Counted from the first letter of the stretch, positions 46,164 to 55,046 are shown. The stretch is 64,000 nt of DNA from Cupriavidus basilensis OR16 (GCF_000243095.1 NZ_AHJE01000003.1:62001-126000), one strand, 5' to 3'. Made by a program: numbers and translations. Notes: generated from the letters alone by a model not told the origin.

Positions 46164-46469
46164 ATGAGACGCAAACTGGTCTTCTTGCAAGATGGTCAAT
46201 CGGTAATCGTGTTCAACCTTGGCGGCCAATTCTTTGCCATGGAAAACAGCTGCCCGCATGCGGGAGCCTCCTTGGCAGGAGGCTCGTGTGTTGAGCACGT
46301 CATCAGTTGCCCGTCGCACGGCTTGCGATTTGACATTCGCAACGGCCAGTGCACCTCGTCTTCGAGCTTGCGTATCCGCACCTATGAAGTCGTCGTGGCG
46401 GACAAGCAACTTTGGCTACGGACGCCAGCACTCAATCCCGGCACTAACGGCACAACATTGCCCCAATGA
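46164..46469 (+). CDS. Rieske [2Fe-2S] ferredoxin-like protein, possibly truncated at the N-terminus
   Basis: A 101-residue frame from ATG 46164: RRKLVFLQDGQSVIVFNLGG, then the cluster-binding pair CPHAGASLAGGSC and CPSHGLRFDIRNGQC (two Cys, two His at proper spacing for a Rieske centre, CxH-x15-18-CxxH). Such small ferredoxins pass electrons to ring-hydroxylating or other oxygenases. The first 5-10 residues of a normal member seem to be absent and the ATG falls right at the junction with the DsbA fragment, with no ribosome site. It may be expressed by read-through coupling or be dead. Confidence 0.65.
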   Translation: MRRKLVFLQDGQSVIVFNLGGQFFAMENSCPHAGASLAGGSCVEHVISCPSHGLRFDIRNGQCTSSSSLRIRTYEVVVADKQLWLRTPALNPGTNGTTLPQ

Positions 46470-46494
46470 AGCGACATCAAGAGAAGGAATGAAG

Positions 46495-47289
46495 ATGACC
46501 GATGGCTTCAATACGGAGTTCTTCGCCGAGCGCTTCGGCCTGCGCGGCCTGACGGCAATCGTCACCGGCGCGGGCTCGGGACTTGGGCGGCAAGCGGCAA
46601 GGACGCTGGCAGCAACCGGCGCGCATATTGCCCTGCTGGGCAGGCGCCCGGAGCCTCTGCAGGAAACTGCAGAACTGATCGCGCACGTCGGCGGTACAGC
46701 GCGGGCTTTTCCCGTCGATGTTGCCGATCAGGAAGGCGTGCGCCTTGCCTTGGATGCAATCCAGCAATGCATGCCGCCGCTATGGGCGCTGGTGAACAAT
46801 GCGGGCGTCGGCGGGCGCGCGGCGCTGCTCGACGTGGACGAGACAATGTTCGACCGGGTATTCGATGTGAACACAAAGGCCGCGTTGCTGATGTCCACCG
46901 CCTTCGCACGCCGGCTCATCGACAGGCAACTCCCGGGACGCATCATCAATATATGTTCTCTCGCCGCGCAGACGCACCCGCGGCACCTCGGCATCTACGG
47001 CGCCAGCAAGGCGGCGCTGGAGCATCTGACCCGTACGATGGCCCATGAATGGGCGAGCCACGGTATCAACGTCAATGCCATCAATCCCGGCTACATCGAG
47101 ACTGACATTAACCGCGCCATGTTCCAGAGCCCCGCAGGCAGGAAGATCGTCGAGGGCCTGCCTCGCCAGCGCCTCGGCACGCCCGATGCGCTCGATGGCG
47201 CGCTGCTGATGCTCGCTTCGCCGGCCAGCACATTCACGACTGGCTCGACGCTAGTTGTGGATGATGGGCAACGCTTCAGCATGGGCTAA
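46495..47289 (+). CDS. SDR family NAD(P)-dependent oxidoreductase
   Basis: A 264-residue classical short-chain dehydrogenase. TAIVTGAGSGLGRQAARTLA is the TGxxxGxG cofactor motif; WALVNNAGVGG is NNAG; catalytic Ser, Tyr and Lys are in IINICSLAAQTHPRHLGIYG and YGASKAALEHLTRTMAHEW (YGASK). An Arg in LLGRRPEPLQE suggests preference for NADP. AAGGA lies 6 nt before ATG 46495. It probably oxidises or reduces an intermediate of the surrounding pathway. It overlaps nothing but is nearly abutted by the dead AraC gene on the other strand. Confidence 0.92.
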   Translation: MTDGFNTEFFAERFGLRGLTAIVTGAGSGLGRQAARTLAATGAHIALLGRRPEPLQETAELIAHVGGTARAFPVDVADQEGVRLALDAIQQCMPPLWALVNNAGVGGRAALLDVDETMFDRVFDVNTKAALLMSTAFARRLIDRQLPGRIINICSLAAQTHPRHLGIYGASKAALEHLTRTMAHEWASHGINVNAINPGYIETDINRAMFQSPAGRKIVEGLPRQRLGTPDALDGALLMLASPASTFTTGSTLVVDDGQRFSMG

Positions 47290-47440
47290 GCCCAGCCTCT
47301 CCCGCCATTTCGTGACGCCGCAACCGAAGCGCTCGCTGAACCCATCTGGAAAAGGCGCTGGGCGAGGCCAAGCCCAGCAGCGCCGCGGCTTCGCTCAGTG
47401 GCCGCTCCCGATTTTCGATCTAGCGGCATGCGAGGCCTGC
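47290..47440 (-). pseudogene. AraC family regulator remnant (C-terminal HTH only)
   Basis: On the minus strand the sequence reads ACR-stop-IENRERPLSEAAALLGL, then ASPSAFSRW, and, one base out of frame, FSERFGCGVTKWRERLG, the end of an AraC double HTH like those at 38364 and 57817. A TAG at 47420-47422 replaces the usual Tyr codon, and a GGG at 47341-47343 where GG is expected shifts the frame. The N-terminal domain is missing. It is the decayed regulator of the gene set that begins at 47703. Confidence 0.72.
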
Positions 47441-47702
47441 GCGGCCACCACCTTGTCCAGTGCTCCCGCGTCAGCGGACGATTGTCATAAAAGGGCAAGT
47501 TCAAGGCGTGCAAGGTAAAGCGGGAAGTGGCGCCAGGCCAGATGATTCACTCGTCGCGAAGGACACGCTGACATCACCGGTTAAAGGAGATGCTCGCCTG
47601 CGCACCGCCGTGCCGAAGATGGCGCTGTAAATAGGGTTCTAAAGCTCTCTCATCTAGTTCGACATTCTCAATATTCACATTTCACCTTGGATATCCATCA
47701 TC

Positions 47703-48761
47703 ATGAACTTCCTTGACGGCCACCTGTATCCCGAGAACCAGCAGCCTCTGATCATCACGGCCGCTCCCTATGCGCCGGGCTGGATTCCCTCGGACTTCCC
47801 GGAAGATATCCCTGTCACCATGGAGGAGCAGATCCAGAAGGCGGTCGATTGCTACGAAGCCGGTGCCACCGTGCTGCATCTGCATGTGCGCGAACCCGAT
47901 GGCAGGGGCAGCAAGCGCCTGTCCATGTTCAATGAGCTGATCGCCGGGGTGCGCAAGGCCGTGCCCGAGATGGTCATCCAGGTGGGTGGCTCGATCAGCT
48001 TCGCGCCCGAGGACGATGGCTCCGCGGCCAAATGGCTCTCCGACGACACGCGGCATATGCTGGCCGAACTCGATCCGAAGCCCGACCAGGTGACGGTGAC
48101 CGTCAACACCACGCAGATGAACGTGACTGAGCATGCTGGCCTGGATGACTTCAAGGGCGTGTCGCGGGGATTCCCGCACCTCTATGCAACCTACAAGGAC
48201 ATGATCGTGCCCTCGAACCCCAGCTGGGTCGAGGAGCACATCCGACGCTTGACGGCCGCCGGAATCCAAAGTGAGTTTCAGTGCTACAACATCAACAGCT
48301 TTGAAACGATTGAGCGGATGATTCGCCGCGGCGTCTACAAGGGGCCGCTGGTGATGAACTGGGTGGCCATCAGCGGTGGCATGGATCAAGCGAACATCTA
48401 CAACCTGGCCAACTTCCTGCGAGCTGCGCCCGACGGCGCGGTGATCACGGTGGAGAGCTCGGTGCTGAACGTGCTGCCCGTGAATATGATCGGCATTGCC
48501 TTGGGCCTGCATGTGCGGTGCGGCATCGAGGATGTACTCTGGAACCAGACCCGCACGGGCAAGAGCACTTCCGTCGAGCAGATCAAGCAATTGGTGCGTA
48601 TCGCCGGCGAATTTGGTCGCCCCATCGCGACGGCGAAACAGGCACGAGAGATCATGCAGATCGGGGTCTTCTACGACACGGCGGAAGAGACGCTTCAGGC
48701 CAATGGCTTCGCGCCCAATCGTAACGGTGGCAACCAGGGATTCCTGCGCAAGCCGGCCTAA
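47703..48761 (+). CDS. Beta-keto acid cleavage enzyme (BKACE, DUF849)
   Basis: A 352-residue, apparently intact BKACE. Zinc ligands are in GATVLHLHVREPDGRGSKRL; other family segments are QVGGSISFAPEDDGSAAKW, QVTVTVNTTQMNVTEHAGL, QSEFQCYNINSFETIERMI and GPLVMNWVAISGGMD, with VLPVNMIGIALGLHVRCGIE and ENAIWxxRG-like DVLWNQTRTGKS near the end. The reaction is a beta-keto acid plus acetyl-CoA to acetoacetate plus an acyl-CoA, known from lysine fermentation (3-keto-5-aminohexanoate) and carnitine breakdown. The specific keto acid is unknown. The next gene, a quinone oxidoreductase, follows by 124 bp. Confidence 0.92.
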   Translation: MNFLDGHLYPENQQPLIITAAPYAPGWIPSDFPEDIPVTMEEQIQKAVDCYEAGATVLHLHVREPDGRGSKRLSMFNELIAGVRKAVPEMVIQVGGSISFAPEDDGSAAKWLSDDTRHMLAELDPKPDQVTVTVNTTQMNVTEHAGLDDFKGVSRGFPHLYATYKDMIVPSNPSWVEEHIRRLTAAGIQSEFQCYNINSFETIERMIRRGVYKGPLVMNWVAISGGMDQANIYNLANFLRAAPDGAVITVESSVLNVLPVNMIGIALGLHVRCGIEDVLWNQTRTGKSTSVEQIKQLVRIAGEFGRPIATAKQAREIMQIGVFYDTAEETLQANGFAPNRNGGNQGFLRKPA

Positions 48762-48885
48762 GGCCCCTTGGGGGAATTGACTTCATATGCGGTATGAGTC
48801 GCCCGGTATTTTCTGGAGACGGACTGAAGCTGAAGTTGAAGTTCCCCCCCATCGACCGGATATTTGATACTGAACAGGAGACAAC

Positions 48886-49866
48886 ATGGCGAAAGTCGTT
48901 AAATTCTACGAAACGGGCGGCCCCGAGGTCCTTCGTTTTGAAGACGCTGAGGTTGGCGAACCGGGGCCGGGAGAGGTCCGCGTCCGCCACGTGGCCGTGG
49001 GCCTGAATTTTGCCGACACCTACTTCCGCGGTGGCACTTACCAGGTTCCGCTGCCCAGCGGCCTCGGCAACGAGGCAGCCGGTGTGGTCGAGGCCGTCGG
49101 TGCCGGCGTGACCCAGCTGGCAGTCGGCGACCGTGTGACCTACACGGGCTTTGTCAATACGCTAGGCGCCTACAGCACTGAGCGGTTGATTTCTGCCGCA
49201 CTGCTGATCAAGCTGCCGGATGCCATCAGTTGCGAAGCCGCGGCGGCCATGACCATGCGGGGCTTGTCCGCCTCCTACCTGGTGCGCCGGATCTACCCCT
49301 TCGTGGCGGGTGAGGCTGTGCTGCTGCATGCCGCGGCAGGCGGTGTTGGCCTGATCGTTTCGCAATGGGCCAAATTGCTCGGGCTGACGGTGATCGGCAC
49401 GGTGTCGACCGATGCCAAGGCGGAAGTCGCGCGCGCCCACGGCTGTGATCACACAATCAACTACAGCCACGAGGACGTCGCCAAGCGCGTGCGGGAGCTG
49501 ACGGGCGGAGTAGGGGTGTCCGTGGTCTTCGACAGCGTGGGCAAGGCCACCTTCATGTCCTCGCTGGACTCGCTCAAGCGCCGCGGGCTGATGGTCTGCG
49601 TCGGTACCGCCTCCGGCACGATCCCGCCGTTCGATCCGCAAATCCTGGCCCGCAAGGGCTCGCTCTACCTGACCCGCCCGGGCCTGGCCGACTACATCGC
49701 CGATCCGGCCGAAAAGGCGGAACTGGTCGACGAGCTATTTGGCCACGTAGCGGCAGGGCGCATCCGCATCGAGATCAATCAGCGCTATGCCCTGGAGGAC
49801 GCCGTGCAGGCCCATCGGGACCTGGAGGCTCGAAAGACCACGGGCTCGTCCATTTTCGTGATTTGA
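48886..49866 (+). CDS. NADPH:quinone oxidoreductase (MDR superfamily, zinc-free)
   Basis: A 326-residue medium-chain dehydrogenase/reductase. MAKVVKFYETGGPEVLRFED opens the GroES-like domain; GLNFADTYFRGGTYQVPLPS and GLGNEAAGVVEAVGAGVTQL are typical of QorA; AVLLHAAAGGVGLIVSQWAK is the nucleotide-binding motif (AAAGGVG); FDSVGKATFMSSLDSLKRRG follows. No zinc-binding Cys/His set is present. It reduces quinones or enones with NADPH. AGGAG precedes the ATG. Its own truncated copy lies at 39684. Confidence 0.93.
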   Translation: MAKVVKFYETGGPEVLRFEDAEVGEPGPGEVRVRHVAVGLNFADTYFRGGTYQVPLPSGLGNEAAGVVEAVGAGVTQLAVGDRVTYTGFVNTLGAYSTERLISAALLIKLPDAISCEAAAAMTMRGLSASYLVRRIYPFVAGEAVLLHAAAGGVGLIVSQWAKLLGLTVIGTVSTDAKAEVARAHGCDHTINYSHEDVAKRVRELTGGVGVSVVFDSVGKATFMSSLDSLKRRGLMVCVGTASGTIPPFDPQILARKGSLYLTRPGLADYIADPAEKAELVDELFGHVAAGRIRIEINQRYALEDAVQAHRDLEARKTTGSSIFVI

Positions 49867-50225
49867 GTGTTTCCCTTTCTGGGAAACGTAACCCAGCGAT
49901 TCGGCAGTCGGGTCAGGTTGTCCAGGACCCGCTGCCGGTAGCGCTCTTCGTTGTACGCGGTGTCGGGATCCACATGTTCCACGCCGTAGCGCAGTGTGTC
50001 GCAGAAGAGCGCCGCCATCTCCCATGCACGCACGGCTTCCGATCATCCGCCTGCGACCTCCACCCTTCAGATCCGAATGACGCCGCGTGGCTTGAGCCAG
50101 CTGGTTTGCGCACGCGTGCTCATGCCCGACCACATGACGCCATGCAGCAATGCATGATACGCATTGCTGCATGGCCACGAGGACCATGCGTTTGGCGATG
50201 CGGGCTGCATGGAAGTAGGGAAACG
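49867..50225. other. Intergenic region with possible transposase-tail remnant
   Basis: A 359-bp gap between convergent genes. On the minus strand from 50033 a frame reads FCDTLRYGVEHVDPDTAYNE then ERYRQRVLDNLTRLPNRW, which resembles the C-terminal tail (YEERYRxRVLxNL) of some transposases. No other part of an insertion sequence or terminal repeats could be found, so this is a weak call. No further gene seen. Confidence 0.35.
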
Positions 50226-51494
50226 CTACACCATCCGGTCGGCTCTGTGGCCCTGGACGATGACGGTATTGTTCACGTCTGCGATGGTCTTCGCGCCAAG
50301 CATGGCCATGTTCCGATCGACCTCGTCGCGCAACAGCGTGATGGCGTGGCGTACGCCCTCGGCTCCCCCAACGGCCGCAGCATAAATAAAAGGTCGCCCC
50401 AGGAAGACAAAGCGGGCTCCTAGCGCCAACGCTTTCAGAACATCACCGCCTCGCCGGATACCGCTGTCCATCATGACGGTTGTCTTGTGCGCGACGGCCT
50501 CGCAAATCTCCGGCAATACAGCAAGCGGTTCCACGGCACCGTCCAGTTGGCGCCCACCGTGATTTGAGACAATGATGCCGTCGGCGCCCAAGGCGACAGC
50601 GCGTTCGGCGTCGGACGTATGCAAGATGCCCTTTATGACCAGGTTGCCGCGCCATCTTCGCCGGATTCGCTCGATATCCGTCCAGCTCAGGTGATCGCGC
50701 CCCGTCGTATCGCGAATAGCGGAGGCCGACAAGATCGGTGCGCCGCGAGACGCAAAAGAATTCTCGAAATGCGGCATCCCGCTCGAGATAAGCGTTCTGG
50801 CGAACGTTCCAGCCAGCCAACGCGGCCGGGACACGCCATCGAACGCCAAGCGCACGGATGGCCGCAAAGGCAAAGAGAAACCAGTACGGACGTTATTCTC
50901 CCGGTTGGCCCAAACGGGAATATCAACCGTAAGGACAAGCGTAGCGAACCCGGCTGCTTCAATCCGCTCAATCAGGGCGTCCCTGCGTGTGGCGTCACCT
51001 GGCAGGTACGCTTGAAACCACGTGCCTGGCGCGGCCGCGTGAACGGCTTCCATCGGAATCAAGGACGTGCCGCTCATGATCGCGGGGATCCGCTCTTCCC
51101 GCGCCGTTTGCGCGAGGACCACATCGCCGCGGTAAGCGGCAATCGCACTGATTCCAACGGGCGCCACGCCGAAGGGAGACGCGTAACGTTGCCCAAAGAT
51201 CTCAGTCGCTTGCGACCTTCCTGACACATCGACAAGGACTTTGGGCCGGAACTTGACCTCGTCGAATGCCGTCTTGTTCGCGCCAAGCGATTTTCCATCC
51301 TCCGCGGCGCCGGCAATATAGCCAAAGATCGGGCGCGGTAGCGCCCTCTTTGCCGCGACTTCAAAATCGGCAAGCGAGAGGATCGGTCGTAGTCGCCGAT
51401 GAATCTGACGGTTGGCGCCATAGGCAGGCTTGGCGGGCATTCCAGCGCTCGGAACGGCTTGGCTTTCTGCAACTTCTGTTAGAGATGTCATCAT
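50226..51494 (-). CDS. FMN-dependent 2-hydroxyacid dehydrogenase/oxidase (LldD-like)
   Basis: A 422-residue TIM-barrel flavoenzyme. RRLRPILSLADFEVAAKRAL and IFGYIAGAAEDGKSL form the start; ASPFGVAPVGISAIA binds FMN; TLVLTVDIPVWANRENNVRT gives the substrate-site Asp/Arg region; the catalytic His is in IIVSNHGGRQLDGA; and MMDSGIRRGGDVLKALALGA binds the FMN phosphate. It oxidises an L-2-hydroxyacid to the 2-oxoacid. It is 63 bp downstream of glutarate 2-hydroxylase on the same strand, so L-2-hydroxyglutarate is a likely substrate, a step normally done by the unrelated oxidase LhgO. The first 30 residues look like an extension relative to relatives. Confidence 0.9.
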   Translation of the reverse strand: MMTSLTEVAESQAVPSAGMPAKPAYGANRQIHRRLRPILSLADFEVAAKRALPRPIFGYIAGAAEDGKSLGANKTAFDEVKFRPKVLVDVSGRSQATEIFGQRYASPFGVAPVGISAIAAYRGDVVLAQTAREERIPAIMSGTSLIPMEAVHAAAPGTWFQAYLPGDATRRDALIERIEAAGFATLVLTVDIPVWANRENNVRTGFSLPLRPSVRLAFDGVSRPRWLAGTFARTLISSGMPHFENSFASRGAPILSASAIRDTTGRDHLSWTDIERIRRRWRGNLVIKGILHTSDAERAVALGADGIIVSNHGGRQLDGAVEPLAVLPEICEAVAHKTTVMMDSGIRRGGDVLKALALGARFVFLGRPFIYAAAVGGAEGVRHAITLLRDEVDRNMAMLGAKTIADVNNTVIVQGHRADRMV

Positions 51495-51557
51495 GATTTG
51501 GAGCGTCTATCAGGCCCAACCGCTGTCACAATCAGCCACGCCGGATCACATTGATAA

Positions 51558-52487
51558 TCAGGCGAACGTGCCGCGCTGGCGCATCAACTCACGGAACAGC
51601 GCTGCATTCTTCTCGAACGGCGCACGCCCGTGGAGGTAGAAGTAGTTGTTCAGGACCACCAGGTCGCCGACGGGCAGCGACACTTCCTTTGTTCCCGGCG
51701 AAGCCTCCATGGAACTCGACAGGTCGTTGAGAAATGCAGCCTCCTCGCGATCGCGAGGCTGTACGAACTGATCGATGAAGGACATCGACAACCCAAACGC
51801 GTTCTGGAAGAAGAGCGGGCGCTCGACCCTATCGCTGACATTCTTGGAGCCCGGCGCCTTGTAGAGGAACGGCTGCGTCCCGAGACGGTGACTGACAAAG
51901 CGGTCACGGTCTTCCCAATCGTCCAGATGCAAGAATCGGGACTCCCCGCCCATTGCATTCTGTTCTGCAAACTTCATCATCAACAGCCAGTCCGTCGCCT
52001 CGGTAACGAAGGTGCCATCGGTGTGCATCGTGAAGAGCCGGTAGGCTTGGCGCAAATAGGAGTCGCTATCGTCCGTGTGCTTGACCACGAAGCGAGCATA
52101 GTAAGTGCCCGACATCGCATCGTGGTTGCCGGGGCCCAGGAGGTGCCCGATGGCAGTGCCGAAGCGAACGAAATCGTCGGCGTCCGTGGTCAGTCCCTGG
52201 AGGCCTACCGTGAAGCCACCATGCCGCCGATCCTTCACGATGCCGTTGATGGCTGTAGCGAAGTCCTCGCCGACATGCTTCGCCAGTACGTCCGCGAGCC
52301 CGTAGCGCATGAAGGGAACGTATTCGAGGTTTTGAACATCGACCTTGCGCGCGTCATGCAGGAAGCCAAGAATGGCATCGCGCTCGACGGTCACATGCAG
52401 GATGCGATGGTGATCTGGGTGGGCAGACACTTGGAAGCGGGATTCGTCACTGCTGGCAAGTACTGACGCAGGAAGCGGGGCATTCAT
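51558..52487 (-). CDS. glaH: Glutarate 2-hydroxylase (CsiD/GlaH), Fe(II)/2-oxoglutarate dioxygenase
   Basis: A 309-residue protein closely resembling Escherichia coli CsiD/GlaH (325 residues). Shared segments include AMSGTYYARFVVKHTDDSDS, SYLRQAYRLF, LLMMKFAEQNAMGG, FLHLDDWEDRDRFVSHRL, SFIDQFVQPRDREEAAFLND and ELMRQRGTFA. Iron ligands are His and Asp of TMHTDGTF and His of YLHGRAPF. The enzyme hydroxylates glutarate to L-2-hydroxyglutarate with 2-oxoglutarate and O2 in lysine/glutarate breakdown. CGGAGAG lies before the ATG. First gene of an operon with the FMN dehydrogenase; divergent from a damaged LysR gene across a LysR box. Confidence 0.9.
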   Translation of the reverse strand: MNAPLPASVLASSDESRFQVSAHPDHHRILHVTVERDAILGFLHDARKVDVQNLEYVPFMRYGLADVLAKHVGEDFATAINGIVKDRRHGGFTVGLQGLTTDADDFVRFGTAIGHLLGPGNHDAMSGTYYARFVVKHTDDSDSYLRQAYRLFTMHTDGTFVTEATDWLLMMKFAEQNAMGGESRFLHLDDWEDRDRFVSHRLGTQPFLYKAPGSKNVSDRVERPLFFQNAFGLSMSFIDQFVQPRDREEAAFLNDLSSSMEASPGTKEVSLPVGDLVVLNNYFYLHGRAPFEKNAALFRELMRQRGTFA

Positions 52488-52522
52488 TGGTAGCTCTCCG
52501 GGAAGTTGTATGGTGCTATTTC

Positions 52523-52549
52523 ATCTGGATTCTTTGATATGATCCAGAT
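52523..52549. promoter_or_regulatory. LysR box in the glaH / LysR divergent promoter
   Basis: ATCTGGAT (52523-52530) and ATCCAGAT (52542-52549) are perfect inverted arms separated by 11 bp, the T-N11-A arrangement of LysR operators. The site lies 36 bp upstream of glaH and 41 bp upstream of the LysR start. Confidence 0.7.
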
Positions 52550-52589
52550 AGAAAGCAGTAATCTTTGTTCCGCAATTGAGATTAAAACG

Positions 52590-53440
52590 ATGATTGATGT
52601 TCGCCAGTTGCAGTGCTTCCTCGCCGTGGCGGAAGAACTTCACTTTGCGAACTTGAACAAGATTTGGGCGTCACGCTCTTGAACCGCAACAAAAGGAAGC
52701 CGGTGTCACTTACCGACGCGGGGCACCTGTTCCATGCCGAAGCTGCTGCTGCGTTGCGGCACATTGAACGGGCCGACCAGGTGGGACGCTTGGCTGCCCG
52801 AGGGCTGGCTGGCGTCATCCGTGTTGGCTATGTGGCATCTGGCGCAAGCAGCGGCCTTTTATCCATGATGCTGAGCGAGTTTCGGAAATCGCACGAGATG
52901 GTCCGGATCGAAGTCGTGCCAATGGAGACGCCAAGGCAGCTCGAAGCGCTTAGCGATGGCCAGATTGATGTGGGCATTGTCAGGCCCAGGCGACTCTATC
53001 CGGCTGGCGTTATCACGAAAGTCGTACAGACCGAACGTCTGCTGGCTGCAATGACAGCAAGCCATCCGCTTGCAAGGCGAGGGACAGTCTCAGCGTGCGC
53101 GCTAGCGGATCAATCGTTCATCGTCCCGCAGTTTACGGACGAGGAAGGCTTCGGGGACGCGCTAGCCGCCCTGGGAACGGCCGGAGGGTTCACGCCTCAT
53201 CTGGAATATCGCGTCCAGGATTTCATCTCCGCAATCTGCCTCGCGTCCGCGGGATATGGCGTGGCCATCGTGCCTGAGTCGATGCAGAATTTCTCCCAGC
53301 CAGGCATCTTCTACACACAGATCGCCGACTTCAAGTTCTCAGTGCACCTGGCGCTGGCGCATAGGCGCCGGGAAATATCCCCGGCGGTACGAGCCTTTGT
53401 GCAACTCGGAACTGAAGCTCTCAATGGCCGTGGGTCGTAG
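52590..53440 (+). pseudogene. LysR family regulator with deletion in the DNA-binding helix-turn-helix
   Basis: ATG 52590 starts a normal LysR N-terminus, MIDVRQLQCFLAVAEELHFA, but at 52650 the sequence jumps out of frame to LEQDLGVTLLNRNKRKPVSL. The missing ~20 residues (normally RAAERLHIEQSPLSR-IRE) are the recognition helix. In frame, translation stops near 52680. The rest is a full effector domain (IRVGYVASGASSGLLSMMLS, FISAICLASAGYGVAIVPES) in the shifted frame to 53440. The gene is divergent from glaH and was probably its regulator; without the HTH it cannot bind the box at 52523. Confidence 0.85.
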
Positions 53441-53454
53441 ACTCGGCAGCGTGC

Positions 53455-54750
53455 TCAGCCGCGTCGCGCTTCCGCAACGTAACACCATCTGCCGATGAGG
53501 AACACGGTGAAGGGCAGAATTGCCGCGAACGGCAGCCAGCGCAAGGCAACTTGAAGACCAACCGCGTCCGCTACCATACCGGTGATAAAGGGCCCTGCTG
53601 CGAGGCCCAATATATTGTTAAACAGCGTCAGAGTGGCAAATGCCGAGCCGTGAATGGCTGGCGGCGTGGCCCCGGCAATGATCGCGCTACATGTGCCGAA
53701 CGAGCTGGCAAGGAAGAACACCCCGGGCGCAAGGAGCGCGAGTTGCAGATTGCCCTGTGGCAAACGGAACGCGATCGCCAGCAGCGTGCCTAGCACGAGG
53801 CAATAGCCAATGGCCATGTTCCACCGCTTGAGCGACGAATCCCCGCTGATCCGATCGGTCATCACACCGCAGATGAGTTGGCCCAGGCCGCTGACAAGGA
53901 CAAGGCCGGCCGCCAGAGTGGCGGCTTCGCTGACAGGCATGCCCCAGTAGCGATTCAGGTAGCTGGGCAGCCACACGAACAGCGTGCCTTGGACGAAGAT
54001 CTGCAGGGCGCAGCCGAGGTAGGCACAAAAGACGGAGCGGGACGGAAACAGGCCAGAGAAAAACGCGCGCGGTGTCAGTTTCACATGCCCGTGCACCGCG
54101 ACTCCGTTTGCATTGTCCGCCTGCGCGCTTGCGAGTTTTTTCTCGGTGACCACGAAGTAATAAATGGTCACCAGCACAAAGCCGAAGATCGCCATCAGAC
54201 CCATCGACCATCGCCAGCCAAAGTGCGTCGCGATGATGCCGGAAAGCGAAACACCGAGCACGGACCCAAACGCTGCGGCAGACGTAAAGCCGCCGGCAAT
54301 GGTAGACCGCATATGCCTGGGGAAGATGCTCATGAGCATGGCGAATCCGACACTTCCGTAGGCAGCCTCGCCGACACCAACGAACAAGCGCGCGACTAGC
54401 ATCTCGTGATAGGTGCTGGCGATGGCGCAACCGAGCGTGGCAACACTCCACACCGCCACCATCAGTGCAATGCTTTTGACGCGCCCCCAGCGGTCCGCGA
54501 TGATGGAGAACGGGAGGGTCAGCACGCCGACCGTCAACGGCACCACGCTGCTAATCGAACCGAGCTGGGTATCGGTAATCTGCCACTGCAATTTCAAGAG
54601 TGGAAACAAGGCGTTGATCGCCTGCCGCGACATGTAGTCAGACAGTAGCAGGCAAAACATCAATGCAAAGACCACCCACGCGTAGGGTCGGGCACCAGTG
54701 GTAGCCGCAGCCGGCCCAGCCGGCATCGCGTTACTCGTAGACACGTTCAA
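53455..54750 (-). CDS. MFS transporter (spinster/ACS-like)
   Basis: About 431 residues with 12 membrane helices. WVVFALMFCLLLSDYMSRQA is helix 1 (with Asp as in the anion:cation symporter group); SIIADRWGRVKSIALMVAVW contains the loop 2-3 MFS motif D-R-x-G-R; VGVGEAAYGSVGFAMLMSIF and GFTSAAAFGSVLGVSLSGII follow. It probably imports an organic acid for the adjacent glaH module. The TTG at 54750 has AGGAG at 7-nt spacing and is preferred; ATG 54765, five codons upstream, lacks a ribosome site. Convergent with the damaged LysR gene, 14 bp apart. Confidence 0.88.
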   Translation of the reverse strand: MNVSTSNAMPAGPAAATTGARPYAWVVFALMFCLLLSDYMSRQAINALFPLLKLQWQITDTQLGSISSVVPLTVGVLTLPFSIIADRWGRVKSIALMVAVWSVATLGCAIASTYHEMLVARLFVGVGEAAYGSVGFAMLMSIFPRHMRSTIAGGFTSAAAFGSVLGVSLSGIIATHFGWRWSMGLMAIFGFVLVTIYYFVVTEKKLASAQADNANGVAVHGHVKLTPRAFFSGLFPSRSVFCAYLGCALQIFVQGTLFVWLPSYLNRYWGMPVSEAATLAAGLVLVSGLGQLICGVMTDRISGDSSLKRWNMAIGYCLVLGTLLAIAFRLPQGNLQLALLAPGVFFLASSFGTCSAIIAGATPPAIHGSAFATLTLFNNILGLAAGPFITGMVADAVGLQVALRWLPFAAILPFTVFLIGRWCYVAEARRG

Positions 54751-55046
54751 TTTTTGTCTCCTCATGACTTCTTGCGTCGGATCATCTAGCCTGGCGCTAC
54801 TTCCCGCTTTACCTTGCACGCCTTGAACTTGGCTATTTATGACAGTCAACCTGCTGACGCAGGGGAGCCGTGGTCGGGGCCGGCTGCACGCTCTGGATAT
54901 CTGAGCAGGGTTTTCCCTTTGCTTGCGCGAGTTGGTAATAACTTGTCGTGAACGGTCAAGCCGGTTGGTCCGGTGCGATCCGAGAATAGACGAACAAGCC
55001 CTTCTAAACACGCAAAGCATCGCAATCAAAATCAAAAAGGATAGAC

